From assembly GCA_021414085.1 (NCBI GenBank), contig JAIOPC010000007.1, positions 62,001 to 126,000 of the forward strand: DNA of 64,000 nt, written 5' to 3'. The notes under the pieces are model-generated. The model saw only the letters and a list, made by a program, of their open reading frames with translations. It did no database searches and was not told the DNA's origin. Source of the stretch: Actinomycetes bacterium (GTDB lineage: Bacteria; Actinomycetota; Acidimicrobiia; Acidimicrobiales; Ilumatobacteraceae). The translations under genes were made by a program, and so were the position numbers. This document shows positions 1-9,967 of this stretch, in pieces. The number at the start of each line of letters is the position of its first letter. Position 1 is the first letter of the stretch.

Positions 1-1
1 G

Positions 2-901
2 GGCACCCATCCAGCCGGCGCTTCCACCCTCTCCGACGGCTCACCACTGGCCGGTGCGAGCGGTCCACTGCCGTACCTGCTGAAGTTGCTCGCAGCCGCG
101 CAAGCGCTGTCATTGCAGACGCACCCTGACGCCCAACAGGCTGCGGAAGGATTCGCGCGTGGCGCCTACACCGATCCGAACGCGAAGCCAGAAATGCTGT
201 GCGCCCTCTCGCCATTTGACGCACTGTGCGGGTTTCGCCCGATTCCCGCAACCGTCGCACTGCTGCGCGACCTCGGGCTCGACGAGCTAGCAACGACCCT
301 GCACGGCCAAGGCTTGCGGTCAACTGTCACGGCGCTGTACCGGGGTGAAATCGATCACCGGGCGGCCAGCGAGCTTTGTCGCGGTCAACACACGCCTGAG
401 GCGCAGTTGGTGACTCGGCTCGCGCAGCGCTACCCCGACGACCCCAGCGTTGCCGTCACGTTGCTGCTCAATCGAGTGCAGCTGCAACCTGGTGAGGCAC
501 TGTTCCTCGGGCCAGGCAACTTGCACGCGTATCTCAGTGGTGTCGGCGTGGAAGTAATGGGCGCCAGCGACAACGTGATTCGCGGTGGCCTCACGACCAA
601 GGCTGTCGACGTCGACGAGTTGCTCAGCATCTTGCGCTTTGAAGAACTCGCCGATCCGGTTTTGGCGCCGGTCTTGAGCCAACCGGGCCAGTGGCGCTAC
701 CCGACACCCGATGCGCCGTTCGAACTGTGGCGCTTCGATATCGCCGACACAATGACGCACACGGCAACTGGACGCGAGCTGCTGCTGTGCACCGACGGCG
801 ACAGCGGTGCGCTGCATCGTGGCGCAGCGGCCTATCTGGCCCCGGGCGACACGATCACGCTCACCGGCCGCAGCACTGTCTTCTGCGTGACCGACAGCTA
901 G
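2..901 (+). CDS. manA: Mannose-6-phosphate isomerase, class I (5'-truncated by window edge)
   Basis: This is the C-terminal 299 residues of a class I phosphomannose isomerase, which interconverts fructose-6-phosphate and mannose-6-phosphate in the cytoplasm to feed GDP-mannose and glycan synthesis. The reading frame is open from the first bases of the window, so roughly 95 N-terminal residues lie outside; an internal ATG/CTG would be a false start. Visible zinc-site motifs are QTHP near visible residue 39, the PEMLCALSPFDALCGFRP block carrying the metal-binding Glu, and PGNLHAYLSG carrying the later His. These are followed by the family signature SDNVIRGGLTTKAVDVDEL. The stop codon overlaps the stop of the convergent next gene inside a shared CTAG. 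Confidence 0.93.
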   Translation, partial: GTHPAGASTLSDGSPLAGASGPLPYLLKLLAAAQALSLQTHPDAQQAAEGFARGAYTDPNAKPEMLCALSPFDALCGFRPIPATVALLRDLGLDELATTLHGQGLRSTVTALYRGEIDHRAASELCRGQHTPEAQLVTRLAQRYPDDPSVAVTLLLNRVQLQPGEALFLGPGNLHAYLSGVGVEVMGASDNVIRGGLTTKAVDVDELLSILRFEELADPVLAPVLSQPGQWRYPTPDAPFELWRFDIADTMTHTATGRELLLCTDGDSGALHRGAAAYLAPGDTITLTGRSTVFCVTDS

Positions 902-1659
902 AGCCGAACCACCACATCGAGCGCCAGATCGAGTAACCGATCGCGAACGCTCTCCCGCTTGTCCCAGTGGCGATGGTCCCACTCGGCCGCACTCACGTCG
1001 TCGCCGGCATACAAGAGTTGGCCGTAGACGACTCCGCGGAAGGCGGCACACGCGAACATCGCCGCGGCTTCCATCTCGACCGATAGGCAACCCTGCTCGC
1101 GACGACGTGCGACTTTGCCAGCGGTCTCGCGGAAGATTGCGTCGGTTGTCCACGTCAGGCCACGATCGTGGGGCACACCCGCCTCGGTGAGTACATCGTC
1201 GATAGCCGCCAATGCACGCGGGTGCGGCTTCACGATCGCGTCGTGCGGGGCGTAGTGATAGCTGGTGCCCTCGTCGCGAATTGCACCGGTCGGAACGATG
1301 ACGTGCCCGACGTCGAACCCGGGCTTCACGATGCCCGCTCCGCCACACCCGATGATGTGCGTTGCGCCGAGGGCGATGGTGACCTCCAGCGACGACACGG
1401 CCGCCGGCGCACCGACGCCGGGGCTAACCAGCGCGACCGGCGTTCCCCGATGCTCAATGACGCACACCGGATGATCGCCGTGCTCGAACGCAATCATGTG
1501 CACTGGAGTCGACCCGGCAGTGCGATCGCTCACGACGCTTCCGAACCAACACATCACCGCATGTCGCGGAAAGCCGAGAATGGCGCGATTAATCGACGGA
1601 TTGATCACCGCATCCGGCGACGGATCAAACTCAAACAGCGGCGACGGGTGCTCGGTCAC
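898..1659 (-). CDS. Nucleoside phosphorylase (PNP/UDP family, uridine phosphorylase-like)
   Basis: This 253-residue cytoplasmic protein belongs to the PNP_UDP_1 superfamily, which cleaves nucleosides with phosphate in salvage. Family marks are the SPGVGAPAAVSSLEVTIALGA phosphate/ribose-loop region, GCGGAGIVKPGFDVGHVIVP, and the nucleoside-site segment LSVEMEAAAMFACAAFRG, whose VEMEAAA is typical of the uridine/purine phosphorylase branch. The GDDVSA segment near the C-terminus resembles the uridine phosphorylase branch more than the MTA/SAH nucleosidases. Substrate specificity cannot be read from sequence alone. It starts 12 bp after the ispG stop on the same strand and may be the last gene of the dxr-rseP-ispG transcript. 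Its stop overlaps the manA stop. Confidence 0.85.
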   Translation of the reverse strand: MTEHPSPLFEFDPSPDAVINPSINRAILGFPRHAVMCWFGSVVSDRTAGSTPVHMIAFEHGDHPVCVIEHRGTPVALVSPGVGAPAAVSSLEVTIALGATHIIGCGGAGIVKPGFDVGHVIVPTGAIRDEGTSYHYAPHDAIVKPHPRALAAIDDVLTEAGVPHDRGLTWTTDAIFRETAGKVARRREQGCLSVEMEAAAMFACAAFRGVVYGQLLYAGDDVSAAEWDHRHWDKRESVRDRLLDLALDVVVRL

Positions 1660-1671
1660 GGAACGAGGGAG

Positions 1672-2889
1672 TCAGTCGGCGCTGACCGTGCGGCGGATCT
1701 CGACGATCTTCTCTTGCGCGTGGTTCGCGTCGTCGCCTTGGTCGCCCATCAACTTCTTGCGATCCTTCGCAGCCTCGCGTTCCGCCAGCGCGGTGTCGAC
1801 ACGGGCGATCGCGGCATCCGTGCCGTGCTCGTGGATGTACTCGGCCCACTCGACTAACGCTTCGACCATTTCACTCTCAGGAACGACCGCGACATTGCGG
1901 CCCTTCACAAACAAGTGACCGCGCTTGTTGCCAGCAGCAATGCCGATGTCGGCCTCGCGCGCTTCGCCGGGGCCGTTGACCACGCAACCCATCACTGCCA
2001 CTTGCAATGGGATCTTGCGATCGCCAAATGCCTTCATCGCGCGGTTGGCGACATCGATCACGTCGATCTCGGCGCGGCCGCACGAAGGGCACGCGATGAG
2101 GTCGACGTTCTTGCGCTCGCGCAAGCCCAGCGCCTCGAGCAGTTGCCGACCGGCGCGCGCCTCTTCCACCGGGTCGGCGGTGAGGCTGTAGCGGATGGTG
2201 TCGCCGATGCCTTCCATCAACAACGTGGCGATGCCGGCGGTGGCCTTCACCAGGCCGGCCGGCGGCGGACCAGCCTCGGTGACCCCGAGGTGCAAGGGCG
2301 CGTCGGTCGCTTCGCTGAGTTGGCGATAAGCCTGCACCATCAACGGAACGTTCGAGGCCTTGACGCTGATCTTGTAATCAGTGAAGCCGACCTCGTCGAA
2401 GTACGCGATCTCTTGCAGAGCGGACTCGACCATCGCGTCGGGCGTGATGCCGCCGTACTTCTCATACAGCGACGGATCGAGCGAGCCGCCGTTCACGCCG
2501 ATACGAATCGACAGACCACGATCCTTCGCTTCGGCCGCAACCGCCTTGATGTGTTCCGGCTTGCGGATGTTGCCCGGGTTGAGGCGCAAGCCATGTACAC
2601 CGGCTTCCATCGCCGCGAGCGCCATCTTGTACTGATGGTGGATGTCGGCGATCACTGGGATTGGCGAGCGAGGCACAATCTGCGCCAGCCCTTCGGCGGC
2701 CTCGGTTTCGTTGCACGTGCAGCGCACGATGTCGCAGCCGGCGGCGGCGAGCGCGTAGATCTGTTGCAGCGTGCCTTCGACGTCGGCCGTCTTGGTGATC
2801 GTCATCGACTGCACCGTGACAGGTGCGCCACCACCCACGGGCACCTTGCCGACGTTGATCTGCCGCGTCACACGGCGCTCGAAGCTCAT
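1672..2889 (-). CDS. ispG: 4-hydroxy-3-methylbut-2-enyl diphosphate synthase
   Basis: IspG (GcpE) converts methylerythritol cyclodiphosphate to HMBPP in the MEP isoprenoid pathway using a [4Fe-4S] cluster. The protein has 405 residues. It starts with the TIM-barrel segment VGGGAPVTVQSMTITKTADV, typical of the family, and carries the cluster cysteines in CPSCGRAEIDV and in CVVNGPGEA. About 25 charged residues extend past the usual end. Its ATG overlaps the rseP stop (ATGA), so the two genes are translationally coupled. The order dxr-rseP-ispG is the same as in mycobacteria. Confidence 0.97.
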   Translation of the reverse strand: MSFERRVTRQINVGKVPVGGGAPVTVQSMTITKTADVEGTLQQIYALAAAGCDIVRCTCNETEAAEGLAQIVPRSPIPVIADIHHQYKMALAAMEAGVHGLRLNPGNIRKPEHIKAVAAEAKDRGLSIRIGVNGGSLDPSLYEKYGGITPDAMVESALQEIAYFDEVGFTDYKISVKASNVPLMVQAYRQLSEATDAPLHLGVTEAGPPPAGLVKATAGIATLLMEGIGDTIRYSLTADPVEEARAGRQLLEALGLRERKNVDLIACPSCGRAEIDVIDVANRAMKAFGDRKIPLQVAVMGCVVNGPGEAREADIGIAAGNKRGHLFVKGRNVAVVPESEMVEALVEWAEYIHEHGTDAAIARVDTALAEREAAKDRKKLMGDQGDDANHAQEKIVEIRRTVSAD

Positions 2890-4148
2890 CCCTTTAGTTT
2901 GACAGTGTCGAGGTACAGCCCGGTAAGGAACATGAACGCGAGCAGAGCGATACAGATCGCGGCAACGGGCATCAGCTTGTTGACGTCGGCGTAGTAGCGC
3001 TTGCCGCGGCGCGATCGGATGCGCTCGTACGTAGCGATCGCCGCATGGCCACCATCGAGCGGCAGCAGCGGGAACATGTTGAACACGCCAACTGAGATGT
3101 TGACGACGGCGACCAAATACAGCATTCCCGCCCAGCCGTCGAATCTGCCGATGTCGTCGCTGATGCGCGTGGCCCCGACAATGGTTCCCGGCCGCGAGCT
3201 CACATCGTCGTTGGAGCCAGTGAGGTGGCCCAGCACGTTCACCGGGTTGATGACCTTGGCTACCCCGACGATCGCTTGGCCGACACCGGTAAGTAGATCC
3301 CTCGGACCTTCGGTCAGTGAGTCCACGATCCCTTGTGGCACGTAATCGCGAGAGTTGGGCGTGACACCAAGAAAGCCGGTCTCTTCGGTGCGGTTCGGAT
3401 TCTGAATCAGGGTGGCCGTGATCACGAGCGGTTGTCCGTCGCGTTCAATACCAAACGTCAGCGTTGTTCCGGGTGCCGAGCCAGCCAACAGCTCACGGAG
3501 ACCATCGGCCGAGACAACGGGCTCGCCATCGACGGTGCGCACCTCATCGTCCTCGCGCAAACCGGCAAGCTGTGCCGGCGTATCGGCACCCACGGAGAAG
3601 AGGGTGACCTTGCCCACTTCTTCAACCCGGCCGAACGTCGCATACAACCCGACCACCATCGCCAGCGCGATGATCATGTGCATCGCCGATCCCGCCGTAA
3701 TCACCCACATGCGCCGGGCGTACGTTCCCTGTCGATACGTGAAGGGCTCGTCCTCGGCAGCAACCTCGTCGACGTTGGTCATGCCGATGATCTTCACGAA
3801 GCCACCCAACGGGATCGCGCGCAATCCGTACTCGACGCCACCGCGGTGAACACTCCACACACGCGGCCCGAAACCGAGGAAGAACTGCGTTGCTTTCATT
3901 CCACTACGCCGGGCCGTCCAGAAGTGACCGAGCTCGTGCAACATGATGGAGATGATCAGGCCAACGACGAACACAAGCGACCACGGACTATTGAACGCCA
4001 GGAAAGTGAAGAGCCCGACCCATGCGAGCAATCCGATAATCATCGTCTCGCGATCGGCCTTCTCTGGCGCCGCCGCGGATTGCGTGCCGCCGGAGACGAC
4101 TTCGACCTTCATGCGCTCGAGACGACTGGGCCGCGTGTCGGTGCTCAT
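2886..4148 (-). CDS. rseP: Site-2 protease family zinc metalloprotease (RseP/Rip1-like)
   Basis: This intramembrane zinc protease has 420 residues and in actinobacteria cleaves anti-sigma factors and other membrane proteins (Rip1 in mycobacteria). The first membrane segment runs into the metal motif HELGH near residue 69. A PDZ-like domain is marked by AGLREDDEVRTVDGEPV, and the third zinc ligand region is NMFPLLPLDGGH. I chose the ATG at 4148 (MSTDTRPSRLERMK) because further upstream the frame would run through the end of dxr. The open frame continues upstream but that part is a shadow of dxr. It sits 46 bp downstream of dxr and overlaps ispG. A possible target is the single-span anti-sigma factor encoded at 10.1 kb; this is inference only. 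Confidence 0.93.
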   Translation of the reverse strand: MSTDTRPSRLERMKVEVVSGGTQSAAAPEKADRETMIIGLLAWVGLFTFLAFNSPWSLVFVVGLIISIMLHELGHFWTARRSGMKATQFFLGFGPRVWSVHRGGVEYGLRAIPLGGFVKIIGMTNVDEVAAEDEPFTYRQGTYARRMWVITAGSAMHMIIALAMVVGLYATFGRVEEVGKVTLFSVGADTPAQLAGLREDDEVRTVDGEPVVSADGLRELLAGSAPGTTLTFGIERDGQPLVITATLIQNPNRTEETGFLGVTPNSRDYVPQGIVDSLTEGPRDLLTGVGQAIVGVAKVINPVNVLGHLTGSNDDVSSRPGTIVGATRISDDIGRFDGWAGMLYLVAVVNISVGVFNMFPLLPLDGGHAAIATYERIRSRRGKRYYADVNKLMPVAAICIALLAFMFLTGLYLDTVKLKG

Positions 4149-4194
4149 TGCAGAGACGGTACCCGCTGATCCTTGCGAGGCGACGGCAGCCGCC

Positions 4195-5346
4195 TCACGA
4201 TGAACGAACCTTGCCAATGATCGCGGCCGCACAGCGCCGAGCAGCCGCGTCGGCATCAATGATGTCGGCCACGGTCGACTGCGGTGTCGGCGCGTAGCGC
4301 TGCAATGCCTCGTCGTTGACTTCCGCGATCTGATGCCAACGAATGCCACCCTGTAAGAACGCATCCACCGCCACCTCGTTGGCAGCGCTCAACCACGCTG
4401 GCGCCGTGCCACCCTGGCGCCCAGCGGCATAAGCCAGCGCGAGGCACCGGAAGGTCGCGATGTCGGGCGCCTCAAAGTCGAGCCGTCCGAGCTGCGCCCA
4501 ATCAATGCGACCAAAGGGCGTGCCGATGCGCGCCGGATACGCCAACGCGTACCCGATCGGTAGCCGCATGTCGGGAAGGCTGAGCTGCGCCAGCGTGCTG
4601 CCGTCGGTGAACTCGGCCATCGAGTGCACGACGCTTTGCGGATGCACGACTACTTCAATGCGGTCGTAGTCGACGTCGAACAACTCGTGCGCCTCGATCA
4701 CTTCGAGGCCCTTGTTCATCAACGTGCTGGAATCGATGGTGATCTTCGGCCCCATCTTCCACGTCGGATGCGCAAGGGCTTGCTCCACACCCACGTCGGC
4801 GAGCTGCGCGGAGGTGCGGCCACGGAACGGGCCTCCGCTGGCAGTGAGCACGATGCGCGCGACCTCGCGATCGGCGAACGCCGACGATCGCAGACACTGG
4901 TGCACGGCGCAGTGCTCGCTATCCACCGGCACCAGCTCGGCACCAGGAGTTGCGCGCAGCGGTTGCACGATCGGCGCACCGGCGATCAGGCTCTCCTTGT
5001 TCGCCAATGCCAGACGCCTGCCGAGTTGCAGCGTGCGCATCGTCACGGGCAGCCCCGCGAAACCGACTACGCCGTTCACCACTACATCGGCAGGCTCGAC
5101 GAGATCGGCAAGATCGTCGACGACTTGCACGAATGGCAGCGCAGCCGCGACCTCTGCGCGACGCGCGGCATCTGCGATTGCCACGACCTGCGGACGAAAC
5201 TCTTGCGCCTGGCGCACGAGCGCGTCGACAGAGCTACCGACACCGAGCGCAACGACCTGATAGCGATCGCCTTCGGCGCGCACGACATCGAGGGTCTGCT
5301 CACCGACTGATCCGGAAGAACCGGCGATAGCGACGCGAGTGACTAT
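4195..5346 (-). CDS. dxr: 1-deoxy-D-xylulose-5-phosphate reductoisomerase (start codon uncertain)
   Basis: Dxr makes MEP from DXP with NADPH, the first committed step of the MEP pathway. The body is typical: the ANKESL motif, the SGGPFRG loop, and the metal/substrate region VDSEHCAVHQCL. The start is unusual. The first canonical in-frame start is a GTG at 5283, but the conserved NADPH-binding N-terminus (VAIAGSSGSVGEQTLDVV) is encoded upstream of it, up to about 5343. No ATG, GTG or TTG exists in that frame before a stop at 5422-5424. Candidates are an ATA at 5346 overlapping the cdsA stop (ATAG) or a CTG at 5358. With the ATA the protein is 383 residues, the normal family length. Confidence 0.9.
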   Translation of the reverse strand: MVTRVAIAGSSGSVGEQTLDVVRAEGDRYQVVALGVGSSVDALVRQAQEFRPQVVAIADAARRAEVAAALPFVQVVDDLADLVEPADVVVNGVVGFAGLPVTMRTLQLGRRLALANKESLIAGAPIVQPLRATPGAELVPVDSEHCAVHQCLRSSAFADREVARIVLTASGGPFRGRTSAQLADVGVEQALAHPTWKMGPKITIDSSTLMNKGLEVIEAHELFDVDYDRIEVVVHPQSVVHSMAEFTDGSTLAQLSLPDMRLPIGYALAYPARIGTPFGRIDWAQLGRLDFEAPDIATFRCLALAYAAGRQGGTAPAWLSAANEVAVDAFLQGGIRWHQIAEVNDEALQRYAPTPQSTVADIIDADAAARRCAAAIIGKVRSS

Positions 5347-6854
5347 TTGGTAACCCAGGGCTGCAGGTGAATCAGCAGGTAGTAGACCGCCGGCATCACG
5401 AACAAGAAGCCGTCGAAGCGATCAAGCACACCACCGTGGCCCTTGACGATCGTGCCGAAGTCCTTCACGTCGAGATTGCGCTTGAACATGCTCTCCGTCA
5501 GATCGCCGATCGGCGCCATCAACGCAACGACTCCACCGAGTGCCAGCAGATCGCCGGTGCTATTCCAGCTGGTCGACTTGCCCCACACTCCCACCAAGAA
5601 CATGGCGCCGAGCGTCATCACGGTGCCGCCAACGAAACCTTCAACGCTCTTGTTCGGGCTGATCCACTCGCGCAACGGTGTCTTACCCACTGCGCTGCCA
5701 ACGAAGAGCGCGCCGACATCGTTAGCAACCACCGCAATCGCCATCAGGCACAACGTGTCGGTGCCGACGCGACTGCTGAAGCCATCGGCGGTGAACCACC
5801 CGAAGTTGCCAAAGTTCAAGATCGCCGCGCCGAACGAGCCGAGGATGCCAATCCACCCGATGGCCAGCACCGTGATGGCCATGTTCGGCATCGGGTTCGA
5901 CTGAATGTTGGGCGCACCGATGAAGGTGACGGCACACGCGGCGAGTGCGAGGAACATCACCAACGGCAACGAGCCGATGCCGTAGTGATACACCGCGATA
6001 GGTGCGGTGAAACAGGCGACGATGCCTGGGATGTAGGCGGGCTCATAACCTTTCTCGCGTACGCGATCGAAGTACTCGATAGCGGCCATTGCCAGCACGA
6101 CAACCACGATCGCCGCGACTGCCCATGGCTTGAACTTGACGGCACCGACGAACACAGCAGCCAGCACCAGGCCGACAGCGATAGCGGTTGGCATGTCGCG
6201 GCCAGCCGTTCCGGCGGCCGGCTTTGCTCCGGGCCGGCCACCAGCGCTGGAGGATGGCCGCGGGCGCGGCCCTTGACCGCGCGGTTGCGGACCCCGGGCG
6301 GCGGACTCGGGCCGAGTACGTCGCGACGGCGGCGACGACGTTGACGACGAGCGTGTTGACAGCCCATCGGTCGGGTCGGTACCGATCGTGATACGCCCCT
6401 GCTCGCGCCGCACCGGCGCCACATCGCGACCTACGGGCGTCGAATCGTCGAACGCCACTGCCTCTTCTTCAAACACTGGATGCAACCCGGTGATGTCGTC
6501 GGTGTCGTCGGCGAAACCGCCACCAAGATCGGCGGCGGGACTCGCGGCTGGCCACTTCGGCGCATTGCCGGAGAATGACGACCAGACGTCGAGATCTTCG
6601 TTGGCGTCGGGTGACGCTGTCGTCGCGAGAAAGCTGGGCACCTCACCGGTCGGCGGTTCGCTCCAGTGCTGCAACGGCCCTGTGTCGTCTCCGAACGAAA
6701 TGGCTTCCGTGTCGTGTCGAGCCAAATCGCGTTTGGGCTCCTTCTTCGGTGCCGGTATCCGTCGGACCGCCCCGCTGGAAGGCTCGTCGCCGAAAAGCGG
6801 TCCACCAAAATCGTCTTCGTCCTCTGGGCGCCGGCGCCACTGATCATCGCTCAT
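5343..6854 (-). CDS. cdsA: Phosphatidate cytidylyltransferase with long N-terminal extension
   Basis: CdsA makes CDP-diacylglycerol from phosphatidate and CTP at the membrane. The catalytic C-terminal half, from about residue 225, has roughly eight hydrophobic segments and ends with the family signature SMFKRNLDVKDFGTIVKGHG followed by GVLDRFDGFLF. The first 220 residues are low-complexity and probably disordered: acidic and Asp/Ser-rich first, then Pro/Arg/Gly-rich. Most bacterial CdsA proteins are 270-310 residues, so at 503 this extension is notable. The gene lies between frr and dxr, and its TAG overlaps the presumed dxr start. Confidence 0.94.
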   Translation of the reverse strand: MSDDQWRRRPEDEDDFGGPLFGDEPSSGAVRRIPAPKKEPKRDLARHDTEAISFGDDTGPLQHWSEPPTGEVPSFLATTASPDANEDLDVWSSFSGNAPKWPAASPAADLGGGFADDTDDITGLHPVFEEEAVAFDDSTPVGRDVAPVRREQGRITIGTDPTDGLSTRSSSTSSPPSRRTRPESAARGPQPRGQGPRPRPSSSAGGRPGAKPAAGTAGRDMPTAIAVGLVLAAVFVGAVKFKPWAVAAIVVVVLAMAAIEYFDRVREKGYEPAYIPGIVACFTAPIAVYHYGIGSLPLVMFLALAACAVTFIGAPNIQSNPMPNMAITVLAIGWIGILGSFGAAILNFGNFGWFTADGFSSRVGTDTLCLMAIAVVANDVGALFVGSAVGKTPLREWISPNKSVEGFVGGTVMTLGAMFLVGVWGKSTSWNSTGDLLALGGVVALMAPIGDLTESMFKRNLDVKDFGTIVKGHGGVLDRFDGFLFVMPAVYYLLIHLQPWVTK

Positions 6855-6881
6855 TGAGTTGCCTCCATACCTATGGCCCGC

Positions 6882-7439
6882 TCAGACCTCGAGTAGCTCT
6901 TGTTCTTTGCGCCCAACTGCTTTGTCGATCACTTCCACATGATCGTGGGTCATCTTGTCCATCTCTTTTTCTGCACGCTCCAGCTCGTTCGCTGAGATCT
7001 GGGTGGCCTTCTCGGCGGCCTCCAGGTGTTTACGAGCGTCACGTCGAATGTTGCGCACCGCGATGCGCCCTTCCTCAGCCATGTGCTTGACGACTTTCAC
7101 ATACTCTTTGCGCCGATCTTCGGTGAGCGGCGGAAAGTTGATACGGATGACAACGCCGTCGTTGCTCGGGTTCACCCCTAAGTCGCTATCGCGGATTGCT
7201 CGTTCGACAGCGGCAAGCGCCCCGACGTCGTGCGGTTTGACGATGAGCTGACGCGCTTCGGGTACTTGGATGGAAGCCAACTGCTGCAGTGGCATCGTCG
7301 CGCCGTAGTACTCAACGAGCAGCTTTTCAACCAAAACGGGAGTTGCCCGGCCGGTACGGACCGTCGTGAACTGGCTTTGGACGTGCTCGACGGCCTTGTT
7401 CATCTTTTCGAGCGCGTCAAGAATCGTTTCTTCGGTCAC
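6882..7439 (-). CDS. frr: Ribosome recycling factor
   Basis: RRF works with EF-G to split post-termination ribosomes. From the chosen GTG at 7439 (VTEETILDALEKMNKAVEHV) the product is 185 residues, exactly the family length; the open frame continues upstream but that part has no homology. Diagnostic segments are RTGRATPVLVEKLLVEYYG, RIAVRNIRRDA and the final coiled region ending KEQELLEV. It is 73 bp downstream of pyrH, in the classical tsf-pyrH-frr-cdsA order. Confidence 0.97.
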   Translation of the reverse strand: MTEETILDALEKMNKAVEHVQSQFTTVRTGRATPVLVEKLLVEYYGATMPLQQLASIQVPEARQLIVKPHDVGALAAVERAIRDSDLGVNPSNDGVVIRINFPPLTEDRRKEYVKVVKHMAEEGRIAVRNIRRDARKHLEAAEKATQISANELERAEKEMDKMTHDHVEVIDKAVGRKEQELLEV

Positions 7440-7512
7440 GATGCCAGCGTAGTGAACATAGGCGCCAGCCGTGGCGCACCAGTGCCCGGCACCCCTGCGA
7501 TCGTGCTGGCGC

Positions 7513-8253
7513 TCAGGAAGGGTCGCAGATGATCGTGCCGACCGGATCGCCGCGCAAAATCGCCTGCAGGGCACCGGGGGCCGACATGTCGAACACAACG
7601 ATCGGGATCTTGTTGTCGCGGCAGAAGGCGATGGCAGTTGCGTCGATGACCTTGAGATCCTTGGTCATCACTTCGATGTAGCTGACTTCGTCGTACTTCT
7701 TCGCCGTCGGAACCTTGCGCGGATCGGCGTCGTACACGCCATCGACCCCCGCATGGGTGCCCTTCAGCATCGCGTTGGCGTCCATCTCCGCGGCCCGCAA
7801 CGCAGCGGCCGTATCGGTGGTGAAGAACGGGTTGCCAGTACCGGCCGCGAAGATGACGACGCGACCCTTTTCCAGATGCCGCATGGCCCGGCGCCGAATG
7901 TACGGCTCGGCGATGCGTGGCATCTCGATCGCGGTTTGCACTCTGGTGGTCTGGCCCGCACGCTCGAGCGCGTCTTGCAGCGCCAACGAGTTCATGACCG
8001 TGCCCAACATTCCGATGTGGTCGCTCTGGGTGGCATCCATGCCAGCCATCGCGCCCTGGCGCCCGCGCCAGAAGTTGCCACCACCAACGACGACGATGAC
8101 ATCGACGCCCATCTCGCGCACGGCAATGATTTCGCGTGCCGTGGCATCGAGCGTCTCACCGTCGAGGCCCTGCCCGGATGCACCGGCCAATGCCTCACCC
8201 GATGGTTTGAAGACAATTCGCTTCCATCGGGGCTGCATCGACGGTGTCGCCAT
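7513..8253 (-). CDS. pyrH: UMP kinase
   Basis: PyrH phosphorylates UMP to UDP and is allosterically controlled by GTP and UTP in most bacteria. The 246-residue amino-acid-kinase fold starts with KPSGEAL (KLSGEAL is more usual). It contains the glycine loop VVVGGGNFWRG, the UMP-binding segment around AGTGNPFFTTDTAAALRA, and GVDGVYDADPRK. The ATG at 8253 is 5 bp downstream of the tsf stop, so the two are probably co-transcribed. Confidence 0.97.
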   Translation of the reverse strand: MATPSMQPRWKRIVFKPSGEALAGASGQGLDGETLDATAREIIAVREMGVDVIVVVGGGNFWRGRQGAMAGMDATQSDHIGMLGTVMNSLALQDALERAGQTTRVQTAIEMPRIAEPYIRRRAMRHLEKGRVVIFAAGTGNPFFTTDTAAALRAAEMDANAMLKGTHAGVDGVYDADPRKVPTAKKYDEVSYIEVMTKDLKVIDATAIAFCRDNKIPIVVFDMSAPGALQAILRGDPVGTIICDPS

Positions 8254-8258
8254 TCAGG

Positions 8259-9047
8259 TCAGCCGATCTCGACCTGTGCGTAGTTCACAATCGTCGCCGA
8301 GCCGATGATCTGTTTCACCGACTGCTTGTCGTCCTTGGCGTAGGGCTGCTCGAGCAGTGCGACATCCTTGAAGAAGCCGTTGATGCGACCCTCCACGATC
8401 TTGGGCAGCGCTGCTTCCGGCTTGCCTTCGTTGCGGCTGAGTGCTTCCAGCGTCGCACGTTCGCGATCGAGCACATCGGCCGGCACTTTGTCGCGGCTGA
8501 GGTACTTCGGACGGGCGAAGCCGATGTGGACGGCGACGTCGTGGGCAAGTTCGTCGCTTGCGCCGGACATTTCCACCAGCACCGCGTTGACGCCGCGACC
8601 GCCCTGGATGTGCAGGTAACTGCCGATCACGTTGCCCGGCGCCGCTTCGATGCGTGCAACGGTGCCGAGCTCGATGTTCTCCTTGAGGACGATCTTCAAG
8701 TCGTCGAGGATCGATGCGCGCTCTGCGACCGCTGCTTCGCCCTTCGCGGCGACCAACTCGGCAAGGGTCGCGGCCTCTTGCTTGAACTGATCGCTGCCGG
8801 CGACGAAGTCGGTTTCCGACTTCAGCTTGACGATGGCACCGACGTTGCCGTTCACGACCAACGCGACCACTCCCTGAGTGTTCTCGCGATCGCCACGATT
8901 CGAGCTAGCGGCAAGGCCCTTCTCGCGCAGCCACTGCTTGGCGGCTTCGAAGTCACCGTCGTTGGCCTCGAGAGCCTTCTTTGCATCCATCATTCCCGCG
9001 CCGGTTGATTGGCGCAGTGTTTGTACGTCCTTGGCGGTAAATGCCAT
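8259..9047 (-). CDS. tsf: Elongation factor Ts
   Basis: EF-Ts recharges EF-Tu with GTP. The protein has 262 residues. The N-terminal UBA-like segment reads TLRQSTGAGMMDAKKALEAN, and the core nucleotide-exchange motif reads SETDFVAGSDQF, where TDFVARN is the usual form, so the last two motif residues differ. It lies 6 bp downstream of rpsB on the same strand, the conserved arrangement. Confidence 0.97.
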   Translation of the reverse strand: MAFTAKDVQTLRQSTGAGMMDAKKALEANDGDFEAAKQWLREKGLAASSNRGDRENTQGVVALVVNGNVGAIVKLKSETDFVAGSDQFKQEAATLAELVAAKGEAAVAERASILDDLKIVLKENIELGTVARIEAAPGNVIGSYLHIQGGRGVNAVLVEMSGASDELAHDVAVHIGFARPKYLSRDKVPADVLDRERATLEALSRNEGKPEAALPKIVEGRINGFFKDVALLEQPYAKDDKQSVKQIIGSATIVNYAQVEIG

Positions 9048-9053
9048 TCCTGA

Positions 9054-9959
<906 letters not shown>

Positions 9960-9967
9960 GGTGTTTG

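Noticed and set aside
320-1348. 342-codon minus-strand frame over manA and the phosphorylase
   Set aside because: No recognisable motifs and it overlaps two well-supported genes almost completely.
4149-4364. N-terminal extension of the RseP-like protein
   Set aside because: It overlaps the 3' end of dxr and is Arg-rich without homology; the ATG at 4148 gives a normal RseP start.
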